Origin: Anaerobacillus arseniciselenatis
GTDB taxonomy: Bacteria > Bacillota > Bacilli > Bacillales > Anaerobacillaceae
DNA: 64,000 nt
Reading direction: 5' to 3'
Assembly: GCF_001865995.1 (NCBI RefSeq)
Contig: NZ_MLQQ01000058.1
Span: forward strand, 1-64,000
The position numbers and the translations under genes were made by a program. Position 1 is the first letter of the stretch; every line of letters starts with the position of its first letter. A model generated the notes under the pieces. The model made no database searches. It worked only from the letters and a program-made list of their open reading frames with translations, and was not told where the DNA came from. Positions 31,719 through 41,101 of the stretch are shown piece after piece.

Positions 31719-31830
31719 TGAATTTCATAATTCAATTTTATCGCCATTAAGTATCTATATGTAGTCGCGTTAATTCGTTCGCAACTATATATAGTTTGGT
31801 ATGGCTCAATTTAGGTAATTGTGAAATTCA
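31719..31830. repeat. 112-bp MITE-like element, copy 1
   Basis: Ends are inverted repeats: TGAATTTCATAATTC at 31,719-31,733 and AATTGTGAAATTCA finishing at 31,830. A second copy of the same length is at 41,102-41,213 and an end fragment at 38,380-38,412. No coding capacity. It lies between yngF and yngE inside the operon. Confidence 0.82.
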
Positions 31831-31879
31831 ATCAATTACTAATATTAAGAAAATTTATGTCGTATTTATTCCCGGTTCG

Positions 31880-32662
31880 TTATTCACCTATATAGTTAGG
31901 TTTTCTTTTTTCTTTAAAAGCTTGCAATCCTTCGAGTCGATCTTTCGTTGGAATTGTAATCGCATAAGCGGCTTGCTCAATCGCTAACCCCGTGACCAAA
32001 TCCGCTTCATAGCCTTTGTCGATCGCTAGTTTTGCTTGAGTAACTGCAATAGGTCCGTTTTTACTAATTAAACTTGCTATATCCTCAGCTTTTTCGATTA
32101 ACTTTTCATTACTGGCGACATATTCAACAAGTCCAATTTTTTCAGCCTCACTAGCGGCAATTTTCCTTGCTGTAAAGATTAACTCTTTTGCTCTCCCTTT
32201 TCCGATTAAGCGAGACAACCTTTGTGTACCCCCAGCACCTGGAATGATCCCAAGTGATGTCTCTGTTAATCCTAGAAGAGCGCGTTCAGCAGAAATTCTA
32301 ATGTCACAAGCGAGCGCTAACTCTGTGCCTCCACCGAGAGCGACTCCATTGATCGCTGCAATTACTGGCTTCGGTAAATCTTCAACATCATTAATCGTTT
32401 TTCGAATAAGAGCAACCGTTTTTTTTACTTCTGTCGGGTTCATTGTAGCTCTCTCTTTTAAATCAGCACCTGCACAAAATGCCTTCTCACCAGCACCAGT
32501 AATAACAACACAACGAACACTTTGGTCATACTTTATTTCTTGAAAAATTTCTTGTAACTCATTTAACATTTGCACTGATAATGAATTGGCCGCTTTCGGT
32601 CTATTCAATAATATTGTGGCAATTCCATTTTCATTCAAAGTTAATAAGGCCTGTTTTTCCAC
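31880..32662 (-). CDS. yngF: Enoyl-CoA hydratase (methylglutaconyl-CoA hydratase type)
   Basis: 260 residues, GTG start. Crotonase family: AFCAGADLKERA (oxyanion-hole strand), INGVALGGGTELALACDIRI and GLTETSLGIIPGAGGTQRL with both catalytic glutamates (E in LTETSLG and in the GGGTELAL segment). Hydrates 3-methylglutaconyl-CoA to HMG-CoA by operon context. Located between yngG and yngE. Confidence 0.9.
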   Translation of the reverse strand: MEKQALLTLNENGIATILLNRPKAANSLSVQMLNELQEIFQEIKYDQSVRCVVITGAGEKAFCAGADLKERATMNPTEVKKTVALIRKTINDVEDLPKPVIAAINGVALGGGTELALACDIRISAERALLGLTETSLGIIPGAGGTQRLSRLIGKGRAKELIFTARKIAASEAEKIGLVEYVASNEKLIEKAEDIASLISKNGPIAVTQAKLAIDKGYEADLVTGLAIEQAAYAITIPTKDRLEGLQAFKEKRKPNYIGE

Positions 32663-32731
32663 GCTCTCACCTCAATTTCACTTAACATTTACTCCCTTGA
32701 ACTAACATACTGTGACTTGTTAATTTTCTAT

Positions 32732-33583
32732 TTAAGGCAGTTTCAATAAAAGCGGCTGCCTCTGAGATTTTTTTTCATTAATATTAGTTTCAATTCCCAT
32801 TCCATGAAGCATATAAAGCACATCGTCTGTGGCAACGTTGCCGGATGCACCTGGAGCATACGGGCAGCCCCCTAAACCACCTAGTGAACTATCAAATGTA
32901 GTCATTCCCATTTGTAATGACGCGTAAATATTAGCGATCGCCATCCCTCTCGTATCATGAAAATGCAAGGCAATTTTATCCTCAGGAAACCTCTTTAAAA
33001 ACTGCTCTAATAAGACCTGAACTTGATTGGGGGTGGCGATACCTATCGTGTCGCCTAATGACAATTCAGAGATCCCCATTTCAAATAACTTTTCCGATAC
33101 TTTCATTACATCTTCAACGTTGACTTCCCCCTCATACGGACAGCCAAAAACGGTTGAAACATAACCTCGAGTTGTTTTACCTTCATTAATAGCTTCACTA
33201 ACTACATTATTTAATATAGGATAAGTCTCCTCAATCGACTTATTAATATTTTTCTTATTGTGTGTTTCACTAGCAGACATAAAAACTGAAACTTCGTCGA
33301 CATTTGCACTTAATGCCTTCTCCAAACCTTTTTGATTAGGAACGAGTGCCGCATATGTGACACCGGGCTGCTTTTCTATTGACGTTGCTACCTCGTAACA
33401 GTCTGCTAGAGCTGGAATCCATTTTGGATTTACAAACGAAGTAATTTCTATATAGGACAAACCAGATTTGGATAACTTATTGATCCAATCTATTTTGTCT
33501 CTAGCAGTAATCACTGCTTTTTCATTTTGCAATCCATCACGAGGACCAACTTCCTTAATTGTTACACTTTTCGGGAACTTCAT
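32732..33583 (-). CDS. yngG: Hydroxymethylglutaryl-CoA lyase, 3' end frameshifted
   Basis: 283 residues as read. HMGL-like TIM barrel: VGPRDGLQNEKAVI at the start, SVFMSASETHNKKNINKS and the signature GLGGCPYAPGASGNVATDDV with the catalytic Cys (about 251). It cleaves HMG-CoA to acetoacetate and acetyl-CoA. The last 15 residues (KKSQRQPLLLKLP) do not match the family. One extra base in the A8 run (32,768-32,775) would continue as KKISEAAAFIETALNRKLTS to a stop at 32,682, as in family members of about 299 residues. So this is either a real C-terminal frameshift or a sequence error. Confidence 0.85.
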   Translation of the reverse strand: MKFPKSVTIKEVGPRDGLQNEKAVITARDKIDWINKLSKSGLSYIEITSFVNPKWIPALADCYEVATSIEKQPGVTYAALVPNQKGLEKALSANVDEVSVFMSASETHNKKNINKSIEETYPILNNVVSEAINEGKTTRGYVSTVFGCPYEGEVNVEDVMKVSEKLFEMGISELSLGDTIGIATPNQVQVLLEQFLKRFPEDKIALHFHDTRGMAIANIYASLQMGMTTFDSSLGGLGGCPYAPGASGNVATDDVLYMLHGMGIETNINEKKSQRQPLLLKLP

Positions 33584-33600
33584 AATCCTCTACACTCCCT

Positions 33601-33813
33601 TTATTCAACGATTAAAAGTACTTCTTCCTCGTTAACAAAGCCGCCTTCTTCGATTTTTACACTTTGAACAGTTCCTGAAACTTCAGCCGCAATTGGAATT
33701 TCCATTTTCATTGATTCTAAGATTACAACATCTTGACCTTCTTCTACTTGGTCACCTTCTTTCACTAATACCTTCCATACGTTACCTGCCATTGTTGCAA
33801 TTACTTCAGTCAT
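33601..33813 (-). CDS. yngHB: Biotin carboxyl carrier protein
   Basis: 70 residues, a bare biotinyl-lipoyl domain with the biotinylation site VILESMKMEIPIAAEVSG (Lys in ESMKM). It carries CO2-biotin between YngH and YngE. AAGGAGG ribosome site. Spaced tightly between yngG and yngH. Confidence 0.93.
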   Translation of the reverse strand: MTEVIATMAGNVWKVLVKEGDQVEEGQDVVILESMKMEIPIAAEVSGTVQSVKIEEGGFVNEEEVLLIVE

Positions 33814-33877
33814 TTTACTTCCTCCTTATCAGGCTGTTGGCAAACGCCCTCTATTTTTATAAATTATTTAACACTAC

Positions 33878-35239
33878 TTACTTAGTTTTCGTTTTTGTTT
33901 TTTTCGGCAAATACTTTTCAACGAAATTCGTTGTTGTATCGCCACTTATAAATGCTTCATGCTCAATAACTTTTAATAACATTGGAATATTCGTTTTAAT
34001 ACCTTCTACATGATAATTTTCCAAAGCATTTTTCAACTCATTAATTGCTGTTTGCCGATCGTTACCTCTTACGACTAATTTAGCGATCATCGGATCGTAA
34101 AACGGTGTAATTTGACTATTCGACTCAATACCAATTTCATTCCTAACATTTTCTCCAGTTGGAAGTGTTAGTTTAGTTATTTTCCCTGGAGAAGGGAAGA
34201 ACGTCACCGGATCTTCTGCATAAATTCGTACTTCAATGGCATGCCCTGTAAGTGTAATATCATCTTGTGTAAATGGTAGACCTTCTCCGTAAGCGACTTT
34301 TAATTGTTGTTCAACAAGGTCTACACCTGTAATTTCTTCTGTAATTGGATGTTCAACTTGTAATCTCGTATTCATTTCTAAGAAATAAAAGTTCTTATCC
34401 TCATCAACGAGAAACTCAATCGTACCAGCATTGGCATAACCAATTTCTGCTGCTGCGCGGACAGCTGCTTCACCCATTTTTCTCCTCGTTTCATCATCTA
34501 AAAATGGTGATGGTGCTTCTTCGACAACTTTTTGGTGACGTCTTTGAATTGAGCATTCACGTTCCCATAAATAAACGGTATTTCCCTTTTTATCAGCAAG
34601 TATTTGAATTTCAATATGACGTGGGTTTACAATATACTTTTCTAAATACATCGCTCCGTCACCAAAAAAGTCTAGTGCTCTCTTTTGATTACTTGCAAAC
34701 GCTTTCGACAGTTCCACTTCATCATGAACGATTTGCATCCCAATACCGCCACCACCACTTGAGGCTTTAAGCATGACCGGAAAGCCCATTGCTTTAGCTT
34801 TTTCAACAGCTTCATCTGCATCTCTTAATGGCTCATTACCACCTGGTACAATTGGAACATTGGCCTTTTCCATCGTTTTTCTTGCTTCGATTTTACTACC
34901 CATCTTTTCGATACAAGTAGGATTAGGTCCGATAAAAACAATACCCGCTTTTTCACATGCATTAGCAAAACTAATATTTTCTGAAAGTAGGCCATAACCA
35001 GGATGGATCGCTTCTGCACCTGTTTGTTTAGCTATTTCTAATATTTTATCAACCTTTAAATAACTCTCATTCACTCTTGCAGGACCGAGTAAAAATGCTT
35101 CATCGGCATTTTTAACGTGTAAAGAATCAGCATCCGCTTCTGAATAAACAGCTACAGTTTTGATCCCCATTTTTTTACAAGTACGTATGACCCTCATCGC
35201 AATTTCGCCACGGTTTGCAATTAATATTTTCTTAAACAT
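33878..35239 (-). CDS. yngH: Biotin carboxylase subunit of an acyl-CoA carboxylase
   Basis: About 453 residues from ATG 35,239, with AAGGGGTGAG upstream. ATP-grasp carboxylase: KKILIANRGEIAMRVIRTCK, HPGYGLLSEN, the glycine-rich ATP loop LKASSGGGGIGMQIV, RDCSIQRRHQK-type ECSIQRRHQKVVEEAP and FLEMNTRLQVEHPITEEITG. It carboxylates biotin on YngHB with ATP and bicarbonate. Ends in a Lys/Thr-rich tail (PKKTKTKTK). Confidence 0.94.
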   Translation of the reverse strand: MFKKILIANRGEIAMRVIRTCKKMGIKTVAVYSEADADSLHVKNADEAFLLGPARVNESYLKVDKILEIAKQTGAEAIHPGYGLLSENISFANACEKAGIVFIGPNPTCIEKMGSKIEARKTMEKANVPIVPGGNEPLRDADEAVEKAKAMGFPVMLKASSGGGGIGMQIVHDEVELSKAFASNQKRALDFFGDGAMYLEKYIVNPRHIEIQILADKKGNTVYLWERECSIQRRHQKVVEEAPSPFLDDETRRKMGEAAVRAAAEIGYANAGTIEFLVDEDKNFYFLEMNTRLQVEHPITEEITGVDLVEQQLKVAYGEGLPFTQDDITLTGHAIEVRIYAEDPVTFFPSPGKITKLTLPTGENVRNEIGIESNSQITPFYDPMIAKLVVRGNDRQTAINELKNALENYHVEGIKTNIPMLLKVIEHEAFISGDTTTNFVEKYLPKKTKTKTK

Positions 35240-35284
35240 CAACTCACCCCTTAAAGAATTCTACTTTTATCCAACTTATTCCTT

Positions 35285-36928
35285 TTATTTTGATAATTTT
35301 ATTAACTCCATAGACTGTTCTCTTAATTTATATTTTTGAATTTTACCAGATGCAGTCATCGGGTAACTGTCACAAAATGCGATATGTTTCGGAACTTTAT
35401 ATCTCGCAATTTTACCTAAACAAAATTCACGAATTTCTTCTACTGTTGCTGTCTCTCCTTCTTTAAGCTGAATCCAAGCAACAACCTCTTCTCCAAACTT
35501 TTCATGAGGAACGCCTACCACTTGAACATCCAAAACTTTCGGATGTAAATATAAAAACTCCTCAATTTCTCGTGGATAAATATTTTCACCGCCGCGAATG
35601 ATCATATCTTTTAAGCGACCAGTGATTTTACAGTATCCATTTTCGTCCATCACTGCTAAGTCACCAGTATGAAGCCAGCTATCATTGTCAATCGCATTTG
35701 CTGTTGCTTCTGGATTTTTATAATATCCTTTCATGACGTGGTAGCCTCTCGTACATAGCTCACCTTGAACACCACGATCGACTTCTTCGTTTGTCGCTGG
35801 ATCAACGATCTTCACTTCGACATTCGGAAGCGCCCTACCAACTGAAGAAACTCTTAATTCAATTGGATCGTTCGTTCTCGTTTGCGTAATCACCGGTGAA
35901 GACTCTGTCTGTCCATAAGCGATCGTAATTTCAGAGGCTCCCATTTTATTAACTACTGCTTTCATTACTTCAATCGGACATGGTGAACCCGCCATAATCC
36001 CTGTACGTAGGCTCGATAAATCATACTTATCGAAGTCAGGGTCATTTAATTCAGCGATAAACATCGTCGGAACCCCATGAAGCGCTGTACAACGTTCTTG
36101 TTCAACAGCAGTTAATACTTCTTTCACATTAAACTCTTGTACTGGTACCATTGTTGCGCCGACAGAAACGCAAGCAAGTGTCCCAAGTACACAACCGAAA
36201 CAATGGAAAAACGGTACAGGAATACACATTCGGTCTTCTGCGCTTAAATTCATACATTCCGCTATATTTCTAGCATTGTTAATAATATTATTATGAGTTA
36301 GCATGACCCCTTTTGGAAATCCTGTCGTTCCCGATGTGTATTGCATATTAATCGGATCATGAATATCGAGAGAATCCATTCGTTTATTGAATTCCTCATC
36401 TGTAACATCGTCTTTCATTGAAAGTACATCGTCCCATAAAAATGTTCCCGGGTACCTTTTATCCCCTAGTACGATAACATTCTTTAGATGAGGTAATTTT
36501 TTGGAGTTTAACTTCCCTGGAACGGCTGTTTTTAATTCCGGAACAATTTCATAAAGCATATCAATGTAGGACGCATCCCTATATTGCTCCATCAAAATTA
36601 ACGTTGTAGAGTCTGATTGCTTTAGCAAATATTCTAATTCTGCTGTTCGATAATTTGTATTAACCGTTACTAATACTGCCCCCATTTTTCCGGTAGAAAA
36701 TTGACAAGAAAGCCACTCTGGCCGGTTGGTCGCCCATATAGCAACATGTTCACCTTTTTTTATCCCTAACTTCATTAAGCCTTTGGCTACGTCAATACAA
36801 TGATTATTAAACTGTTCGTAAGATAATCTTAAACCTCTATCTGGATAAACTAGCGCATCCCTATCTGGATTTTTACTTGCTACATCCTCAAGCAACTGAC
36901 CGATCGTTAATTTAATTTCTTCCGCCAT
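35285..36928 (-). CDS. yngI: Acyl-CoA synthetase (AMP-forming)
   Basis: 547 residues from ATG 36,928 (GAGGAGG ribosome site); longer forms reject that site. AMP-binding family: MQYTSGTTGFPKGVMLTHNN (P-loop), YGQTESSPV, DSWLHTGDLAVMDENG and KDMIIRGGENIYPREIEEFL; the C-terminal Lys is in TASGKIQKYKLR. Activates an organic acid, probably a branched-chain or medium-chain acid feeding the acyl-CoA dehydrogenase encoded next to it. Confidence 0.92.
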   Translation of the reverse strand: MAEEIKLTIGQLLEDVASKNPDRDALVYPDRGLRLSYEQFNNHCIDVAKGLMKLGIKKGEHVAIWATNRPEWLSCQFSTGKMGAVLVTVNTNYRTAELEYLLKQSDSTTLILMEQYRDASYIDMLYEIVPELKTAVPGKLNSKKLPHLKNVIVLGDKRYPGTFLWDDVLSMKDDVTDEEFNKRMDSLDIHDPINMQYTSGTTGFPKGVMLTHNNIINNARNIAECMNLSAEDRMCIPVPFFHCFGCVLGTLACVSVGATMVPVQEFNVKEVLTAVEQERCTALHGVPTMFIAELNDPDFDKYDLSSLRTGIMAGSPCPIEVMKAVVNKMGASEITIAYGQTESSPVITQTRTNDPIELRVSSVGRALPNVEVKIVDPATNEEVDRGVQGELCTRGYHVMKGYYKNPEATANAIDNDSWLHTGDLAVMDENGYCKITGRLKDMIIRGGENIYPREIEEFLYLHPKVLDVQVVGVPHEKFGEEVVAWIQLKEGETATVEEIREFCLGKIARYKVPKHIAFCDSYPMTASGKIQKYKLREQSMELIKLSK

Positions 36929-37000
36929 TCTAATCCTCCTCGTAAACATTAAAGATTATATTCGTTCTCTCTACTAATGGACAATAGTTCTATCTTTACT

Positions 37001-38146
37001 TTATGAAAGAAGTTGACGAGCAATAACTATTCTTTGAATTTCCGATGTGCCTTCACCAATTTCCATCAGTTTTACATCTCGTAAATAACGTTCAACATGA
37101 TACTCTCTCATGTAACCGTAACCACCGTGGATTTGAATTGCTTGATTACAAACACGAGTTGCCATTTCAGAAGCAAATAACTTTGCAAAAGCGGCTTCTT
37201 TTTTAAACGATTTATCATTATCTTTAAGCCATGCAGCTTTTAAAACTGCATTTCTAGCTAAATCAATTTCCATTGCCATGTCAGCAAGTTTAAATTGCGT
37301 CGCCTGGAAACTAGATAGTGTTTTTCCGAATTGCTTTCTTTCTTGGGAATATTTTAAGGCTGCCTCATATGCAGCTTGAGCAATTCCTACCGCTAACGAT
37401 GCAATCGAAATTCTTCCACCGTCTAAAGTATAAAGAAACTGCCCGAAACCTTTTTGTGGATCACCAAGTAAATTTGTTCTTGGTACACGTACATCTTCTA
37501 AAACTAACTCTGAAGTATTTGAACCACGAACCCCCATCTTTTCGTAATTACTATTAATTGTAAAACCTGGTGTATCTGTTGGAACGATAATCGCCGAAAT
37601 AATGTTTTTCCCGCGCTCATCTTTACCAGTTACTGCCGTAACCGTTACCGTACGAGCAAAACCAGCATTCGTAATCCAACACTTTTCACCATTAATGACA
37701 AAATCATCACCATCAACAACCGCCTTCGTTTGCGTTCCACCAGCATCTGATCCTGCATTTGGCTCTGTTAAACCGAAAGCTCCTAGTGACTTTCCTGAAG
37801 CAAGTGGTACTAGATGTTCTTGCTTTTGTTCCTCAGTCCCGAAAAAGTAAAGTGGACTAGCTCCTAATGAAATAGCTGCAGCATAACTTAAACCAGTGCT
37901 TCCACACGCTTTCCCAATTTCTTCAACAGCCAAAATATAAGAAATCGTGTCTCCACCCGATCCTCCATATTGTTCTGGAAATGGAATTCCCATGAGTCCA
38001 AGCTCTCCCATTTTCTTAAATGTTTCAATAGGGAATTTCTCTGTTTTGTCTAATTCCTCAGCCATAGGTGCAATTTCATTTTTAGCAAAGTCTCTCACCA
38101 TTTCCTTAATCATTTGCTGTTCTTTCGTTAATTCAAAATTCATCAT
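37001..38146 (-). CDS. yngJ: Acyl-CoA dehydrogenase (isovaleryl-CoA type)
   Basis: 381 residues. FAD-dependent acyl-CoA dehydrogenase with GAFGLTEPNAGSDAGGTQTK, CWITNAGFA and the C-terminal signature QIHGGYGYMREYHVERYLRD followed by EGTSEIQRIVIARQ. The catalytic base is the Glu of YMREYHVERY or EGTSE, depending on subclass. First gene of the yng operon: oxidises isovaleryl-CoA to 3-methylcrotonyl-CoA. GGGGGAG lies just before ATG-ATG. Confidence 0.93.
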   Translation of the reverse strand: MMNFELTKEQQMIKEMVRDFAKNEIAPMAEELDKTEKFPIETFKKMGELGLMGIPFPEQYGGSGGDTISYILAVEEIGKACGSTGLSYAAAISLGASPLYFFGTEEQKQEHLVPLASGKSLGAFGLTEPNAGSDAGGTQTKAVVDGDDFVINGEKCWITNAGFARTVTVTAVTGKDERGKNIISAIIVPTDTPGFTINSNYEKMGVRGSNTSELVLEDVRVPRTNLLGDPQKGFGQFLYTLDGGRISIASLAVGIAQAAYEAALKYSQERKQFGKTLSSFQATQFKLADMAMEIDLARNAVLKAAWLKDNDKSFKKEAAFAKLFASEMATRVCNQAIQIHGGYGYMREYHVERYLRDVKLMEIGEGTSEIQRIVIARQLLS

Positions 38147-38207
38147 ATACTCCCCCTTATAATATAATAAATGTAACTGGTTACCTATTTACTTAAAAAA
38201 ATATAAA

Positions 38208-38221
38208 TGAACAATCGCTCA
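38208..38221. promoter_or_regulatory. Possible operator upstream of the yng operon
   Basis: TGAACAATCGCTCA is an imperfect dyad about 60 bp upstream of yngJ, similar in style to TetR/FadR-family sites that control fatty-acid genes. A GTAAC/GTTAC inverted pair (38,173-38,184) lies closer to the gene. Weak evidence. Confidence 0.35.
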
Positions 38222-38379
38222 CCTGACATTAAATCTTAACTACGCTTTTATTATATTCTAAATATTTAAAATTTTAAATATCTTTTTTGAAATTTTTTAA
38301 ATTTTTTTTTTGACTTTTCATTAGCTTTGTTTAATTAAGCAAACAAACACTTTTAAGATATAATAAAGTTATTATAGAT

Positions 38380-38412
38380 TGAATTTCATAATTACCTAAG
38401 GGTAGCTACATA
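38380..38412. repeat. End fragment of the MITE-like element
   Basis: TGAATTTCATAATTACC followed by TAAGGGTAGCTACAT matches, in reverse complement, the right end of the copy at 41,102-41,213. The rest of the element is missing. It lies just upstream of the ATP-grasp gene. Confidence 0.65.
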
Positions 38413-38480
38413 AAACACCTGTAGTATCGTAGTAGCGAAAAAAAATCGTGAATTTATATATGATTAAGGGAGAAAAAACG

Positions 38481-39290
38481 ATGACTAGAAGAAGATATTT
38501 AGCTTTAATTCAACAATCTGTAAATAAAGACGACATAAGCTTCGAGGAAATTTCTGCAGACTATTTATATCGAGCTCATTTAAAACAAGATCTAAAGTCA
38601 TTTATTATGCATGATGTAGAAATCGGTCTCAATAATGCATCCGCAGCTAAGGTAGCAATGAGTAAGTCTGCAACTTATGCTACGCTCAAGCGAGAAAATA
38701 TACCGGCGATTGAACATGTATTCATTATGAATAGCAACTCAAGATTTATTTCTAGAGACTCATTTCAATTAGCGAGAGAATTATTTTATCAATGGGGAGA
38801 AACGGTCGTCTTAAAACAAGATAACGGGTCGCAAGGTAATAATGTATACAAAATTAGCGATATTGTAGAATTAAATAAGCAACTACAATCGATATTCTCT
38901 CTACAAGCCAATGCCTCTATTAGTCCTTATTATGAAGCTATATTTGAATATCGAATTGTGACACTCCTTGGAGAACCTAAACTTTTATTAGCGAAAGAGC
39001 GAACGAGGTCATGGAAACATAATTTAATCAGTGGCGCACTTTCAAAAGACGTCGAGCCAACAAAAATTCCTCTGCTATCAGAAATAGCTAGCAAAGTAGC
39101 TAAAGCAATGGAACTAGACTTTTGCTCGATCGATATCCTTGAAACGACCTCGGGTTTACGCGTATTGGAAGTAAATGAACAAGTGATGCTTGATGAGTAT
39201 TGTAAAAATAATCAAAACCGAGAAGAAAAAGTTGCACAGCTATATCGTGAAGCAATTCTTGAGCGTTTTAAAAGGATCGATTTTACGTAA
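38481..39290 (+). CDS. ATP-grasp family protein (RimK/YheC-like)
   Basis: 269 residues from ATG 38,481 (AAGGGAG ribosome site). ATP-grasp features: TVVLKQDNGSQGNNVYKI (nucleotide loop), the central FEYRIVTLLGEPKLLLAKER and FCSIDILETTSGLRVLEVNE (metal-binding Asp/Glu/Asn). It lacks an N-terminal domain. Ligates an amino or carboxyl substrate with ATP; the substrate is unknown. Related proteins include spore-coat-associated YheC/YheD and RimK, so a spore or peptide-tailing role is possible. Confidence 0.8.
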   Translation: MTRRRYLALIQQSVNKDDISFEEISADYLYRAHLKQDLKSFIMHDVEIGLNNASAAKVAMSKSATYATLKRENIPAIEHVFIMNSNSRFISRDSFQLARELFYQWGETVVLKQDNGSQGNNVYKISDIVELNKQLQSIFSLQANASISPYYEAIFEYRIVTLLGEPKLLLAKERTRSWKHNLISGALSKDVEPTKIPLLSEIASKVAKAMELDFCSIDILETTSGLRVLEVNEQVMLDEYCKNNQNREEKVAQLYREAILERFKRIDFT

Positions 39291-39374
39291 CACCTGTCCC
39301 TTTCAATAGAAGGTCAACCTGCATATACTATTTTGTCAGGAGAGATTAATCCTTTTGAGAGGGGGCTGAATACG

Positions 39375-39677
39375 TTGCCGGAAGAAAAAGCTGTGTATGA
39401 AGAACTAAGAGAACTGAAAACAAAAGTAGCCTTACTAGAAGACCGCCTTACTAAATTCGATGAAGTCCCTACTTATGAAAAGACAAAAAACATGATCAAT
39501 CATTCATTAAAAGAACTTCCAAACGACGAAAAAATCATTGTACTTATTCAAGATACAATCAAAAAAGAGGATTTAGTAACGAATGAAACTGTAGAAAAAG
39601 AACTCTCCAAATTGAAATTATGGCTTTATGTAACAGTTGTCGGGCTAGTGGGTATGGGGTTTAAATTGTTTTTATAG
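39375..39677 (+). CDS. Coiled-coil protein with C-terminal membrane helix
   Basis: About 100 residues from TTG 39,375 behind GAGGGGGC; no better start was found. Helical N-terminus with heptads (AVYEELRELKTKVALLEDRL), then one membrane helix (LWLYVTVVGLVGMGFKLFL). Similar in architecture to XhlA-type small haemolysin/holin-associated proteins, but no clear match. Monocistronic. Confidence 0.6.
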   Translation: MPEEKAVYEELRELKTKVALLEDRLTKFDEVPTYEKTKNMINHSLKELPNDEKIIVLIQDTIKKEDLVTNETVEKELSKLKLWLYVTVVGLVGMGFKLFL

Positions 39678-39764
39678 TCGGTAGGATTGGATACCTTTAT
39701 GAAACTAGCTCTTTTTCGGAGCGTGACCAAAAACAGGTAGCCCCATTTTACTATCAAAAATTTT

Positions 39765-39897
39765 TAACGGACATACGTTCCTTTATATACTACAAAACCC
39801 TCGTTCTAATAAAATTATAGGACATACGTTCCGTTATTGACTTAATTTAAAGGAAAAATACCTTATTTACCTTAATTAAAGGAACGTATGTCCGTTA
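39765..39897. repeat. Inverted-repeat element with GGACATACGTTCC copies
   Basis: A 21-bp perfect inverted repeat (39,765-39,785 and 39,877-39,897; arm ends TAACGGACATACGTTCC) bounds 91 bp holding a third, direct GGACATACGTTCC at 39,820-39,832. No T-run, so not a simple terminator. It fills most of the 300-bp gene-free gap before deoD. Confidence 0.78.
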
Positions 39898-39979
39898 GCA
39901 CATCAATATGACTGCTTTTTAAAAAAATAACGGATGTGATGTCCGCAAAGATGTCCTCGCTTGACGCTAGTCCTGCCTT

Positions 39980-40687
39980 TTAAAATTTAATCGCTGTATC
40001 TAAAGCGATTTCTACCATTTCCCCAAATGTTTTTTGGCGTTCTTCTGAAGACGTTTCTTCTCCAGTAATGACATGGTCACTTACTGTTAAAACTGATAAG
40101 GCCTTCACGCCGAACTTCGCAGCTAACGTATAAAGTGCTGCCGTTTCCATCTCAAGTGCTAAAATACCATGATTTGCCCAATTTTGAACCGCTTCTTTAT
40201 CTTCATTATAAAACGTATCCCCCGTAAAAACGTTACCAACATTAATTTGTTTACCTCGTTCTATAGAGATATCATAAGCCGTTTTTAATAAATCGAAGTT
40301 CGCTGTAGGAGCAAAATCAATTCCTTTAAAACGAATTCGATTTACAGCTGAATCAGTTGAGGCACTCATCGCAAGAATTAAATCTCTTACTTTCACGTCT
40401 TCTTGGATGGCACCACAAGTTCCAACACGAATTAAATTTTTTACTCCATAGCTTTGAATGAGCTCTTGAGCATAAATAGAAATCGAAGGAATACCCATTC
40501 CAGTTCCTTGAACTGATACGCGCTTTCCTTTATATGTCCCAGTAAACCCTAACATACCTCGAACTTCGTTATAACATTTTGCATCCTCTAAAAAATTTTC
40601 AGCAATATACTTTGCTCGTAGTGGATCTCCTGGTAATAATATTGATTCTGCAATTTCATTTTCTTTTGCACCGATATGTACACTCAT
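39980..40687 (-). CDS. deoD: Purine-nucleoside phosphorylase, DeoD type
   Basis: 235 residues, the standard length of the hexameric PNP family. Features: [16 protein letters not shown] (phosphate site), RVGTCGAI and [10 protein letters not shown] (ribose-binding Glu pair), then VLTVSDH (catalytic Asp). Cleaves purine (deoxy)nucleosides with phosphate in salvage. AAGGAGGAAG ribosome site. Stands alone on the minus strand. Confidence 0.95.
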   Translation of the reverse strand: MSVHIGAKENEIAESILLPGDPLRAKYIAENFLEDAKCYNEVRGMLGFTGTYKGKRVSVQGTGMGIPSISIYAQELIQSYGVKNLIRVGTCGAIQEDVKVRDLILAMSASTDSAVNRIRFKGIDFAPTANFDLLKTAYDISIERGKQINVGNVFTGDTFYNEDKEAVQNWANHGILALEMETAALYTLAAKFGVKALSVLTVSDHVITGEETSSEERQKTFGEMVEIALDTAIKF

Positions 40688-40826
40688 TTTTACTTCCTCC
40701 TTGAATATTAATCTTTTTCTATTAGAGTTAATTGAACTTTTGCTTTAACTCTAAAAAAATTGTACGAGTCAATTTAACACATTAAAGGTTTTTAATCAAA
40801 AATTTAACGTTTTTTCACAATAAAAA

Positions 40827-40900
40827 ATCCCTTTCAATAAATATAACGCTCTATAAATAAGCTTTCCCGTTTTAGAGGAGTTATATTTATTGAAAGGGAT
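40827..40900 (-). terminator. Long-stem terminator behind the 55-codon gene
   Basis: A 21-bp perfect inverted repeat (40,827-40,847 with 40,880-40,900; contains CCCTTTCAATAAATATA) has further CTCTA/TAGAG pairing inside and is followed on the minus strand by GGGATTTTTTATT. Confidence 0.75.
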
Positions 40901-40905
40901 CATTT

Positions 40906-41073
40906 CTACTCTGATTTTTGCTTCGATTTATTAACTCTTGCTTTTTCAATAACTAATGCTTTTTTCGTAACTAACCGTTTCCGTTCATCGTAACAATTCG
41001 ATTTTTTTAACTTTTCTTGTAACCGCTTTACTTTTTTTAAATCTCCTTCGTTTAAAAAATCTTTATGTTTCAT
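40906..41073 (-). CDS. 55-residue basic coiled-coil-like protein
   Basis: MKHKDFLNEGDLKKVKRLQE then KLKKSNCYDERKRLVTKKAL and a charged end (KSKQKSE). Nearly half Lys/Arg/Glu, one cysteine. AAAGGG precedes the ATG at 41,073 and a strong terminator follows. No family recognised. May bind nucleic acid, judging from charge alone. Confidence 0.6.
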   Translation of the reverse strand: MKHKDFLNEGDLKKVKRLQEKLKKSNCYDERKRLVTKKALVIEKARVNKSKQKSE

Positions 41074-41101
41074 AAGCATAACCCTTTCTAATTAAAATCA
41101 A

